This document shows positions 1 through 5,443 of a stretch of DNA of 6,745 nucleotides, piece after piece. Every line of letters starts with the position of its first letter. The first letter of the stretch is position 1. Source of the DNA: Natronohydrobacter sp. (lineage in GTDB: Bacteria > Pseudomonadota > Alphaproteobacteria > Rhodobacterales > Rhodobacteraceae); assembly GCA_007117255.1 (NCBI GenBank), contig SKGU01000048.1, forward strand, positions 1-6,745, given 5' to 3'. The position numbers and the translations under genes were made by a program. Under the pieces are notes generated by a model, which was not told the DNA's origin, ran no database searches, and saw only the letters and a list, made by a program, of their open reading frames with translations.

Positions 1-30
1 CACTGGACTGGTCAGGAGAGGGATTTCTGA
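1..30 (+). CDS. Possible C-terminal end of an unidentified upstream gene
   Basis: Reading from base 1, the frame runs HWTGQERDF and stops at TGA 28-30. That stop shares its A with the ATG of the next gene (TGATG), the stop/start coupling seen elsewhere in this locus. Nine residues are too few to identify the product. Another phn gene such as phnL or phnN is a reasonable guess from context only. The frame may also be chance. Confidence 0.4.
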   Translation, partial: HWTGQERDF

Positions 31-662
31 TGACACGGCAACTTTCGCCAGAGGGGGCGTTGATCCACCCGAATTGCAGCATCACCGAATGCGACTTCGG
101 GGCTTATACGGAAGTCGGTGCGGACTCTGTGCTCTTGAACACCACGATGGGCGATTACAGCTATTGTTCGCGCGGGTGCGATATCGCCAATGCCAATATT
201 GGCAAATTCGTCAATATCGCCGCGAATGTTCGAATTGGCCCGACCGATCACCCGATGGATCGTGCCAGCCTGCATCACTTCATGTACCGCTCAGATATCT
301 ACTGGCCAGACGAGTCTGCGGATGCCGCATTTTTCGAACGCCGGGCCGCACGGCAAGTGATCATTGGCCATGACGTCTGGATCGGCCATGGTGCAATCAT
401 CCGCCCAGAGGTCAGCATCGGTCATGGCGCGGTGATCGGCGCCGGTGCTGTGGTCACGCGTGACGTGGCCCCTTACACCATTGTCGTGGGGGTACCTGCG
501 GAAAAACTACGCCGCCGCTTTCCAAAACAAATAGCGCGGCGCCTGATTGAACTGGCATGGTGGGATTGGGATCACGCACGGCTGCAAATGGCACTGAATG
601 ATTTCCGCACTTTGGAGATCGAGGCGTTTTTGGCAAAATACGAAGATGTAATGCTGCATTAG
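30..662 (+). CDS. Phosphonate-associated hexapeptide-repeat acetyltransferase
   Basis: This 210-residue protein is a left-handed beta-helix acyltransferase of the xenobiotic/chloramphenicol acetyltransferase type. Imperfect hexapeptide repeats lie at about residues 8-72 and again at about 110-158, where the IIGHDVWIGHGAIIRP stretch and the VVGVPAE ending are typical. His74 in the TDHP motif matches the position of the catalytic histidine in this family. The insert at about 78-108 and the helical tail rich in Trp and Arg are also family features. It resembles the family annotated as phosphonate-metabolism hexapeptide transferase, which is distinct from the GNAT enzyme PhnO. Acetylation of an aminophosphonate is a plausible role but is inferred from context. 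The ATG at 30 follows a GGAGAGG purine run and overlaps a TGA, suggesting translational coupling. The gene converges on the Nudix gene. Confidence 0.88.
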   Translation: MTRQLSPEGALIHPNCSITECDFGAYTEVGADSVLLNTTMGDYSYCSRGCDIANANIGKFVNIAANVRIGPTDHPMDRASLHHFMYRSDIYWPDESADAAFFERRAARQVIIGHDVWIGHGAIIRPEVSIGHGAVIGAGAVVTRDVAPYTIVVGVPAEKLRRRFPKQIARRLIELAWWDWDHARLQMALNDFRTLEIEAFLAKYEDVMLH

Positions 663-671
663 CGCGTCAGA

Positions 672-1220
672 TCATGCGACAATCCGGCGCTCATGCAGTT
701 TGTCAAGGAATCGTTCCAGATTCGGATCCGTGTCATCAAACGGCGCATCTTCGAAACGAAACCACAGCATGTTGCGGTATTCGCGGCGGTCATAATCGGG
801 GATAAGCTCTGACTGCCCCTGCACCGGATACCAGAGCGACACATCTTCATGTGGATTTGCACCAATCGTCTCGGCAATGGTCAGAAACGCTGGCCCCATT
901 GACAGGAAGCGCGCCGGCATCCGCAATTCTTCCAAGCATTCGCGCATGACAGTTTCGCGCGGGTGTTCGCCCCGTTCGACATGTCCACCAGGCGGCAACC
1001 AAAGTCCGGAACTGATATGATCGCCCAGCAGAATATGCCCTGCATCGATCACAGGGAAATAGCTGACCAGATGCATGGGCGGGGTCGCGGGGGGCGCGAT
1101 GCGGCACAATTGCGCACCCGAACGCACCCAGTCACGCGCGCGCGTCAGGTGATCAAGCTCCAGCAGATCAACTGGACTTATCCGGCGCAATTCGGCCTCA
1201 ATAAGATCGGCATAGCGCAT
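672..1220 (-). CDS. Nudix hydrolase, third gene of the phnF-phnM unit
   Basis: This 182-residue protein has a Nudix box at residues 79-101 (G79, E85, R93, E94, E97, E98), the Mg-binding signature of enzymes that cleave diphosphates linked to another group. The box fits GX5EX7REUXEEXGU, except that the final Gly is Arg100 and the first hydrophobic position is Cys95. The catalytic glutamates are intact, so activity is likely. The ATG at 1220 was chosen because it lies 7 nt after the phnM stop. The frame is open for 32 more codons inside phnM, but that segment reads as out-of-frame phnM sequence. The only ribosome site visible is a weak TAGG overlapping the phnM stop, so translation may depend on phnM. 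The substrate is unknown. A nucleotide or ribosyl phosphate intermediate of C-P lyase is an attractive but unproven idea. Confidence 0.87.
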   Translation of the reverse strand: MRYADLIEAELRRISPVDLLELDHLTRARDWVRSGAQLCRIAPPATPPMHLVSYFPVIDAGHILLGDHISSGLWLPPGGHVERGEHPRETVMRECLEELRMPARFLSMGPAFLTIAETIGANPHEDVSLWYPVQGQSELIPDYDRREYRNMLWFRFEDAPFDDTDPNLERFLDKLHERRIVA

Positions 1221-1227
1221 CAGTGGC

Positions 1228-2409
1228 CTACTGGGCTGCAAGCGCAAATGGGCGGTCTGCCCGCAACAGTCGCTCAGCGGCTTGTCCGCTGGCAAAGGCA
1301 ATCCGACCGCGTACAATTGTGGCCTCGATCCGGCGCGTGTTGGGGTTCATGATCACCAGATCGGCGCGCTGGCCTTCGGTCAGACGCCCGCGATCCGCAA
1401 GGTTCATGATCTGCGCCGGACGGGTCGAGATCATTCCCCAGGCATGGGCAAAAGACAGCGCGCGCGCATCGGCAATCGCCCATGCGGCCTGAGCCAGCGC
1501 GGGGATGTAGTAATCAGAGATCAGCGCGTCGCACAGCCCCTCTTCGACCAGTTCCATTGCCGCGATATTGCCCGATTGCGACCCACCGCGCACGATATTG
1601 GGCGCGCCCATCAGCACGGGTTCGCCTGCATCGCGGGCCGCAAGTGCGGCCTCCACCGATGTGGGAAATTCACAGATTGACGCCCCAAGCCCGCGATAGA
1701 ACGCGCGTGTCTGCGCGTCAGGGTCGTCATGCGACCCAAGCAAGACACCCGCCGCGCGCAGATCACGGGCCAGCCCATGCAGAAAAGCTGGAATTTCCGG
1801 GTCGGCTTGTTTGGCGGCGCGCACAATTGCAAGCAAGTCATCGGGCAAATGCCCGTTTTGCGACGCCCAGGCGGCAAATCGTGCGGGCTTTTGCTCTGCC
1901 AGTTCCACTGCCTCGGGCAGGTGATTGTTGAATACGATGTAGTCCAGATGATAGTCGCGCACGACACCCATCAGGGCAGCGTGGTCGTTCGGCATATGCG
2001 TCTCAAAACGGAGCTGGACGCGAATATCCGTCATCAGACGATGCGCAATCTGACGCCGTGCCTCAAGCAAGGCAACAGCTTCATCGGGCGCGCGCGAGCC
2101 GCCTTCCCATGACCAGCTTTGCGCGAACCAAGCCGTGCTCACCCCTTGGCTGGCCAATTCCACATCGGCCGCCTGTAATGCGGCGCGTTTCTCGAAAGGC
2201 GCACTTGGGCGCGGGCGGATGTGGCGTTCAAACCCGTCGCCATGCAGGTCGATGATACCCGGCAACACCCAGTAGCCAGAAAGATCGATATCTTGCGCAT
2301 GAGGGACCGCTTGGACGATATGGCCATCACAGATGGCGATGTCACAGTCTTCAAGGACACTGTTCAAAAGGCAAAGCGCGCCGGTAAGACGCAGGGTCGG
2401 GCGGGTCAT
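1228..2409 (-). CDS. phnM: Alpha-D-ribose 1-methylphosphonate 5-triphosphate diphosphatase PhnM
   Basis: PhnM hydrolyses the ribose-1-phosphonate 5-triphosphate made by PhnGHIL, giving the 5-phosphate and pyrophosphate for PhnJ. The 393-residue protein is an amidohydrolase-superfamily metalloenzyme, slightly longer than E. coli PhnM (about 378). The first metal-binding strand is LPGIIDLHGDGFERH at residues 49-63. Other PhnM-type blocks are RFETH (134-138), GSHDD (225-229), MGAPNIVRGGSQSGN (267-281) and SDYY (298-301). The end has the amidohydrolase pattern AHAWGMISTRPA (321-332) and ADLVIMN (349-355). The ATG at 2409 is supported by AAGGA six bases upstream. It follows phnF after 47 bases and precedes the Nudix gene by 7, so the three are probably co-transcribed. 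It lies opposite to phnGHIJK. Confidence 0.96.
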   Translation of the reverse strand: MTRPTLRLTGALCLLNSVLEDCDIAICDGHIVQAVPHAQDIDLSGYWVLPGIIDLHGDGFERHIRPRPSAPFEKRAALQAADVELASQGVSTAWFAQSWSWEGGSRAPDEAVALLEARRQIAHRLMTDIRVQLRFETHMPNDHAALMGVVRDYHLDYIVFNNHLPEAVELAEQKPARFAAWASQNGHLPDDLLAIVRAAKQADPEIPAFLHGLARDLRAAGVLLGSHDDPDAQTRAFYRGLGASICEFPTSVEAALAARDAGEPVLMGAPNIVRGGSQSGNIAAMELVEEGLCDALISDYYIPALAQAAWAIADARALSFAHAWGMISTRPAQIMNLADRGRLTEGQRADLVIMNPNTRRIEATIVRGRIAFASGQAAERLLRADRPFALAAQ

Positions 2410-2413
2410 GGGG

Positions 2414-2420
2414 CTTCCTT
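2414..2420 (-). promoter_or_regulatory. Ribosome binding site of phnM
   Basis: On the minus strand AAGGAAG precedes the phnM ATG. The AGGA core is separated from the start codon by six bases, a good spacing that fixes the start at 2409. Confidence 0.7.
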
Positions 2421-2427
2421 CACATTT

Positions 2428-2444
2428 GCGCCTGCCTTAGGCGC
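2428..2444 (-). other. Small hairpin in the phnF-phnM gap
   Basis: GCGCCT (2428-2433) and AGGCGC (2439-2444) form a perfect 6-bp inverted repeat with a 5-nt loop, extendable with bulges to the flanking CATT/AATG. It sits just before the phnM ribosome site in the phnF-phnM transcript. No U-run follows on the minus strand, so it does not look like an intrinsic terminator. It may influence mRNA stability or the phnF/phnM ratio, or be chance in GC-rich DNA. Confidence 0.35.
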
Positions 2445-2456
2445 GCAATGTTGCAA

Positions 2457-3191
2457 TCATATGACGTTTGCGCCGTGTTCTATTCCCTCTAGCACCAATT
2501 CCACGCGCGCGCCTACAAAATAGGTCTGGCCAAACTCCACTGGCTGGCCTGCGTCGTCGATATTGATGGCCTCGGACAAAATAAGGGCATCACCCACGGT
2601 GATTTCCAGGTGTCGCGCTTGCAACGAATCAGCATTGTGACCTGTCAAACGTGTCGAGGCGCGCATGTAGTCACTTACGCCCGCTTGCGACAACGCTTCA
2701 GTGACAGATACCAGTTTGCGCAGCCCGTCGCCAAGATCAGGGAAACGGCGCGCGCAAAAGACAGAGCGCGCCAGCGACATCGGCAATTCATCAGCAAAAC
2801 TGACAGCTTCCATCACATGCACAGGTGCGCCGTCCTCTAGCTTCAGGGCGCGTGCCTCATGTGTCGATGCCGCCTGCAAAGTGACGCCAAGCAATTTACG
2901 CGAGGGGCTACGCCCGGCTGAAAGCAGATTTTGCCGAAAACGCGTGCGTCGTCCAATCGGGTAGCGGACAGGCTTGGCGCGCACAAAAACCCCTGCTCCA
3001 CGGCGCGATTGCACAAACCCTTCTTCTGCGAGGGCCTGCAGGGCGCGGCGGACTGTGTGGCGGTTCACGTCGAAGCGCGTGGCAAGCTGTGCCTCGCTTG
3101 GCAGGCGCGCACCCGCGCGCCACGTCCCTTGTGCAATCTCGCTGCGCAATGTGTCAGTAATGCTTATCCAGAGTGGGGCGGGATCGGTCAT
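2457..3191 (-). CDS. phnF: GntR/HutC-family transcriptional regulator PhnF
   Basis: PhnF is a GntR-type repressor of phosphonate genes. The 244 residues (E. coli PhnF is about 241) show an N-terminal winged helix at about 7-71. The recognition region is PSEAQLATRFDVNRHTVRRA (31-50), followed by the wing QSRRGAGVFV (61-70). A UTRA-type ligand domain spans about 95-235, with the VMEAVSFADELPM strand near 126-138 and the FGQTYFVGARVELVLE ending at 220-235. HutC-subfamily proteins bind small effectors there; the ligand here is unknown. It is the first gene of the leftward phnF-phnM-Nudix unit and is divergent from phnG across 90 bp. That position suits control of itself and of phnGHIJK. No strong Shine-Dalgarno precedes the ATG, and the zone is occupied by a 13-bp palindrome. 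Confidence 0.94.
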   Translation of the reverse strand: MTDPAPLWISITDTLRSEIAQGTWRAGARLPSEAQLATRFDVNRHTVRRALQALAEEGFVQSRRGAGVFVRAKPVRYPIGRRTRFRQNLLSAGRSPSRKLLGVTLQAASTHEARALKLEDGAPVHVMEAVSFADELPMSLARSVFCARRFPDLGDGLRKLVSVTEALSQAGVSDYMRASTRLTGHNADSLQARHLEITVGDALILSEAINIDDAGQPVEFGQTYFVGARVELVLEGIEHGANVI

Positions 3192-3207
3192 GTCGTGAAA
3201 CTTTCAC
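3190..3207 (+). promoter_or_regulatory. Perfect palindrome overlapping a weak Pho-box-like repeat
   Basis: GTGAAACTTTCAC (3195-3207) is a perfect 6+1+6 palindrome immediately upstream of the phnF start. Within 3190-3207, ATGTCGT, four spacer bases and CTTTCAC have the 7-4-7 layout of a PhoB Pho box, each half matching CTGTCAT at 5 of 7 positions. phn genes are classic phosphate-starvation targets, so this deserves notice. The match is weak and overlaps the phnF start codon, so it could instead be a regulator operator or chance. Confidence 0.3.
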
Positions 3208-3217
3208 AAAAATCGTT

Positions 3218-3246
3218 TTGACTGCAACAAGTAGAACGCCTATTTG
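3218..3246 (+). promoter_or_regulatory. Candidate promoter of phnGHIJK
   Basis: TTGACT (3218-3223) is one mismatch from the sigma-70 -35 consensus and is followed after 17 bases by TATTTG (3241-3246), a weak -10. Transcription would start near 3253, about 30 bases before phnG and inside the candidate operator dyad, as suits a repressor-controlled promoter. An alternative -10 is TATAAC (3257-3262), but it has no good -35. Assigned by eye. Confidence 0.4.
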
Positions 3247-3266
3247 TCTAGTTGTCTATAACAAGA
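3247..3266. promoter_or_regulatory. Candidate PhnF operator (imperfect 20-bp dyad)
   Basis: The segment fits TCTnGTTnTnnAnAACnAGA, with 7 of 10 base pairs symmetric about 3256/3257. The core resembles the GT...AC dyads bound by HutC-subfamily GntR repressors. It sits 15 bases before the phnG start, downstream of or over the candidate -10, in the divergent region of a phnF gene. The heptamer TTGTCTA also occurs twice in tandem (3244-3250 and 3252-3258). Binding by PhnF is inferred. Confidence 0.5.
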
Positions 3267-3281
3267 TGTGACCCCGGAAAA

Positions 3282-3722
3282 ATGCCTGATTCATCTCTGT
3301 CCCGTCGCGACTGGCTGGGCCTGATTGCACGCGCGCCGATAGCACAATTAAACACAGTTTGGCCAGAAGATGCCCCTGCCTTCACATGGCTGCGCAGGCC
3401 AGAGACAGGCGCAATCATGGTGCAAGGTCGCGCTGGCGCCGTAGGTGCCGCGTTCAATCTGGGCGAGGTGACGGTCACGCGCGCCTCTGTCCGGCTGGAT
3501 TGTGGCACGATCGGCCATGCGATGGTGCAAGGCCGCGACCCGCATAAGGCCGAACGCGCAGCCCTGCTGGATGCTTTGCTGCAAACCCCAGGCGGTGAAA
3601 AGCTGCAACATGACGTTTTGGCACCTTTGCAAGCCGCTGAGGCAGAAGCGGCCGAGCAGCGCGCCCGACAAGCAGCCGCCACCAAGGTCGATTTCTTCAC
3701 AATGGTTCGGGGCGAGGGATGA
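3282..3722 (+). CDS. phnG: C-P lyase core subunit PhnG
   Basis: PhnG is a small subunit of the PhnGHIJ core complex and is needed with PhnH and PhnL for PhnI to attach the phosphonate to ribose at the expense of adenine. The protein is 146 residues (E. coli about 150). Family hallmarks are the N-terminal RRDWLGLIARAP, the mid segment with VTRASVRLDCGTIGHAMVQG (at about 65-84) and the ending KVDFFTMVRGEG, close to the C-terminus of known PhnG. The frame is open back to a TTG at 3252, but the ATG at 3282 gives the family N-terminus, with a modest GGAAA close upstream. It is the first gene of the rightward operon, and its stop overlaps phnH. Confidence 0.95.
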   Translation: MPDSSLSRRDWLGLIARAPIAQLNTVWPEDAPAFTWLRRPETGAIMVQGRAGAVGAAFNLGEVTVTRASVRLDCGTIGHAMVQGRDPHKAERAALLDALLQTPGGEKLQHDVLAPLQAAEAEAAEQRARQAAATKVDFFTMVRGEG

Positions 3723-4285
3723 GCATGCAACTGACCACCGGCTTTGCCAACCCACCCGTTGATGCAGCGCGCGCCTTTCGAGTTGTGCTTGACGCCATGG
3801 CTCATCCCGCGCGGATCGTCGATTTGCCGCCCATTGAGGCCCCTGCGCCCTGCTCGCCTGCGGCAGCAATCGTGTTGCTGACACTTGTCGATGCCACGAC
3901 CCCGCTGCATCTGGCAGGCGCGCATGACAATGACGCCATCCGCGACTGGGTGCGCTTTCATCTGGGCGCGCCGCTGGTTGCCCCGCAGGATGCCGCTTTC
4001 GCCTTGGGCGACTGGGACGCACTTGGCCCCCTGGCCAGCTACCCGCAAGCCAGCGCAGACTATCCCGACCGCTCTGCGACCTTGATCGTGGAATGCGCTG
4101 CGTTGAGCAGCGACGGCGTCCCGCTGACTGGGCCAGGGGTTCAGACAGAGGCCTCTCTCGCCCTGCCAGATATTGCTGCTTTGCAGGCAAATGCAGCCCA
4201 ATTCCCACGCGGGTTAGATTTCCTGTTCACAAGTGGTGCGCAGCTCGCTGCGCTACCACGTTCGACACAGATCGGGGGTGCGTGA
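3719..4285 (+). CDS. phnH: C-P lyase core subunit PhnH
   Basis: PhnH is a structural subunit of the C-P lyase core. It has a fold related to PLP-dependent transferases but without the cofactor machinery, and it dimerises. The 188 residues (E. coli about 194) include the typical N-terminal GFANPPVDAARAFRVVLDAMAHPARIV, the SPAAAIVLLTLVDATTPLHL stretch (46-65), and the end segment with NAAQFPRGLDFLFTSG (157-172) and LPRSTQIGG. The ATG at 3719 overlaps the phnG stop (ATGA). A second in-frame ATG at 3725 is better spaced from GCGAGGG (3712-3718), so the protein may start two residues later. Its stop overlaps phnI (TGATG), indicating translational coupling. Confidence 0.95.
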   Translation: MSMQLTTGFANPPVDAARAFRVVLDAMAHPARIVDLPPIEAPAPCSPAAAIVLLTLVDATTPLHLAGAHDNDAIRDWVRFHLGAPLVAPQDAAFALGDWDALGPLASYPQASADYPDRSATLIVECAALSSDGVPLTGPGVQTEASLALPDIAALQANAAQFPRGLDFLFTSGAQLAALPRSTQIGGA

Positions 4286-5367
4286 TGTATGTGGCCGTCA
4301 AAGGGGGCGAACGCGCCATCAACAATGCACATGCTTGGCTTGATGATGCGCGGCGTGGAGATCGCGATGTCCCCGATCTGCTGATTGACCAGATCCGCGA
4401 GCAACTTGCCTTGGCCGTGGATCGCGTGATGGCAGAGGGGGCGCTTTACGATCCTGACCTGGCCGCATTGGCGTTGAAACAAGCGCGCGGCGATGTGATT
4501 GAAGCCGTGTTCCTGATCCGCGCCTTTCGCACGACCTTGCCGCGCTTTGGCACAAGCCAACCAGTTGATACAGGCGCGATGCAGATCATCCGTCGGATCT
4601 CGGCCACCTATAAGGACGCGCCCGGCGGGCAGGTTCTGGGGCCAACCTTCGACTATACCCATCGTTTGCTGGATTTCGGTCTGGCGCAGACACCAGATAT
4701 TGCGACCGCGCCCGAAGCAGAGGTCAGCACAGCCTCTGTCCCTCATATCCTGTCGCATCTCGACGCAGAGGGGCTGATGCAGCGCGAAGACGCGGGCGGG
4801 CCGGATGTACCTGACCTGACGCGCGCACCGCTGGAATTTCCCGCTGAGCGCCCCTTGCGGCTGCAGGCCCTGACGCGCGGGGATGAGGGCTTCCTTTTGT
4901 CGCTGGCCTATTCGACCCAGCGCGGCTACGGGCGCAACCATGCGTTTGTCGGCGAATTGCGGATCGGGAATGTGCGAGTGTCGGCCTTTCTGCCCGAATT
5001 GGGTTTCGAGATCGAATTTGCGGAGATCATGATCACCGAATGCGAAAGTGTGAACCAGTTTCAGGGCTCGAAAACTGAACCTGCGCAATTCACCCGCGGC
5101 TATGGACTGGTCTTTGGGCAATCCGAACGCAAGGCGATTTCCATGGCGCTCGTGGATCGCGCGCTCAGGGCGCACGAGTTGGGCGAGGACCTGGACGGCG
5201 CGCCTGCACAGGACGAGGAATTCGTGCTGTCGCATTGCGACAATATCCAATCGAGCGGCTTTCTGGAGCATATAAAACTACCCCATTACGTCGATTTTCA
5301 AGCCGAACTGGAACTGATCCGCAAGTTAAGGCGTGATGCTGCGGCTGCACAGCAGGCGGCAGAATGA
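4285..5367 (+). CDS. phnI: C-P lyase core subunit PhnI (ribose phosphonate triphosphate synthase)
   Basis: PhnI is the catalytic nucleosidase subunit. With PhnG, PhnH and PhnL it displaces adenine from ATP with methylphosphonate, forming alpha-D-ribose 1-methylphosphonate 5-triphosphate; alone the E. coli protein removes the base from nucleotides. The 360 residues (E. coli about 354) begin MYVAVKGGERAINNAH, the expected family N-terminus. Further conserved-looking blocks are YSTQRGYGRNHAFVGELR (209-226), FEIEFAEIMITECESVNQF (241-259), FTRGYGLVFGQSERKAISMA (269-288) and SHCDNIQSSGFLEHIKLPHY (316-335). The frame extends 64 codons upstream through phnH, but the ATG at 4285 restores the family start and makes a TGATG junction with phnH. 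A G-run at 4274-4278 is the only ribosome-site candidate. Unlike its neighbours it is separated from phnJ by 76 bases. Confidence 0.96.
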   Translation: MYVAVKGGERAINNAHAWLDDARRGDRDVPDLLIDQIREQLALAVDRVMAEGALYDPDLAALALKQARGDVIEAVFLIRAFRTTLPRFGTSQPVDTGAMQIIRRISATYKDAPGGQVLGPTFDYTHRLLDFGLAQTPDIATAPEAEVSTASVPHILSHLDAEGLMQREDAGGPDVPDLTRAPLEFPAERPLRLQALTRGDEGFLLSLAYSTQRGYGRNHAFVGELRIGNVRVSAFLPELGFEIEFAEIMITECESVNQFQGSKTEPAQFTRGYGLVFGQSERKAISMALVDRALRAHELGEDLDGAPAQDEEFVLSHCDNIQSSGFLEHIKLPHYVDFQAELELIRKLRRDAAAAQQAAE

Positions 5368-5384
5368 CAGTTGAAGTTGCACAG

Positions 5385-5432
5385 GCGCGCCCTTGCGTCG
5401 CCCACCCACCCACCCGCTCTGCAAGGGCGCGC
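5385..5432 (+). repeat. Perfect 12-bp inverted repeat between phnI and phnJ
   Basis: GCGCGCCCTTGC (5385-5396) and GCAAGGGCGCGC (5421-5432) are exact reverse complements, enclosing 24 nt. The right arm stops one base before the AGGAGG ribosome site of phnJ. In the mRNA this would be a stable GC-rich stem-loop. No U-run follows, so it is not a standard terminator. Likely roles are mRNA processing or stabilisation, or tuning of phnJ translation; these are inferences. Confidence 0.85.
5401..5415 (-). other. G-quadruplex motif on the template strand, in the hairpin loop
   Basis: The plus strand reads CCCACCCACCCACCC, so the minus strand has four G3 tracts joined by single T loops. Short one-nucleotide loops give some of the most stable parallel quadruplexes known. 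It lies in the loop of the 12-bp inverted repeat, on the strand RNA polymerase reads for phnJ. The complementary C-rich strand fits an i-motif. Formation in the cell is not shown by sequence. Confidence 0.8.
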
Positions 5433-5438
5433 AGGAGG
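5433..5438 (+). promoter_or_regulatory. Ribosome binding site of phnJ
   Basis: AGGAGG, a perfect Shine-Dalgarno core, is five bases before the phnJ ATG and is the strongest such site in the locus. It abuts the right arm of the upstream inverted repeat, so stem formation could affect its accessibility. It selects ATG 5444 over the in-frame ATG at 5393. Confidence 0.85.
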
Positions 5439-5443
5439 ATGCC

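Noticed and set aside
650..660. Short palindrome AATGCTGCATT at the end of the acetyltransferase gene
   Set aside because: Only 5-bp arms with a 1-nt centre, inside coding sequence and without a T-run; not a credible terminator.
1221..1316. N-terminal extension of the Nudix protein
   Set aside because: The extra 32 residues lie within phnM in another frame and do not look like a Nudix N-terminus; ATG 1220 fits the gene junction.
963..1931. Plus-strand open frames opposite the Nudix gene and phnM
   Set aside because: Antisense to well-supported genes, no domain, no good ribosome site.
3252..3281. TTG start giving a longer phnG
   Set aside because: It would begin in the candidate operator with no ribosome site; ATG 3282 matches the expected PhnG N-terminus and length.
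3248..4201. Minus-strand open frames (up to 317 codons) opposite phnG and phnH
   Set aside because: They cover two recognised genes and the operator region, and the translation is rich in Cys, Arg and Ser as expected of a shadow frame.
4093..4284. 64-codon N-terminal extension of phnI
   Set aside because: It overlaps phnH and has no PhnI similarity; MYVAVKGGERAINNAH at 4285 is the family start.
4141..5271. Minus-strand open frame (376 codons) opposite phnI
   Set aside because: Antisense shadow of a clear phnI, with low-complexity composition and no family motif.
5393..5443. N-terminal extension of phnJ from ATG 5393
   Set aside because: It would translate the inverted repeat and C-rich loop. 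The AGGAGG site and PhnJ similarity both point to ATG 5444.
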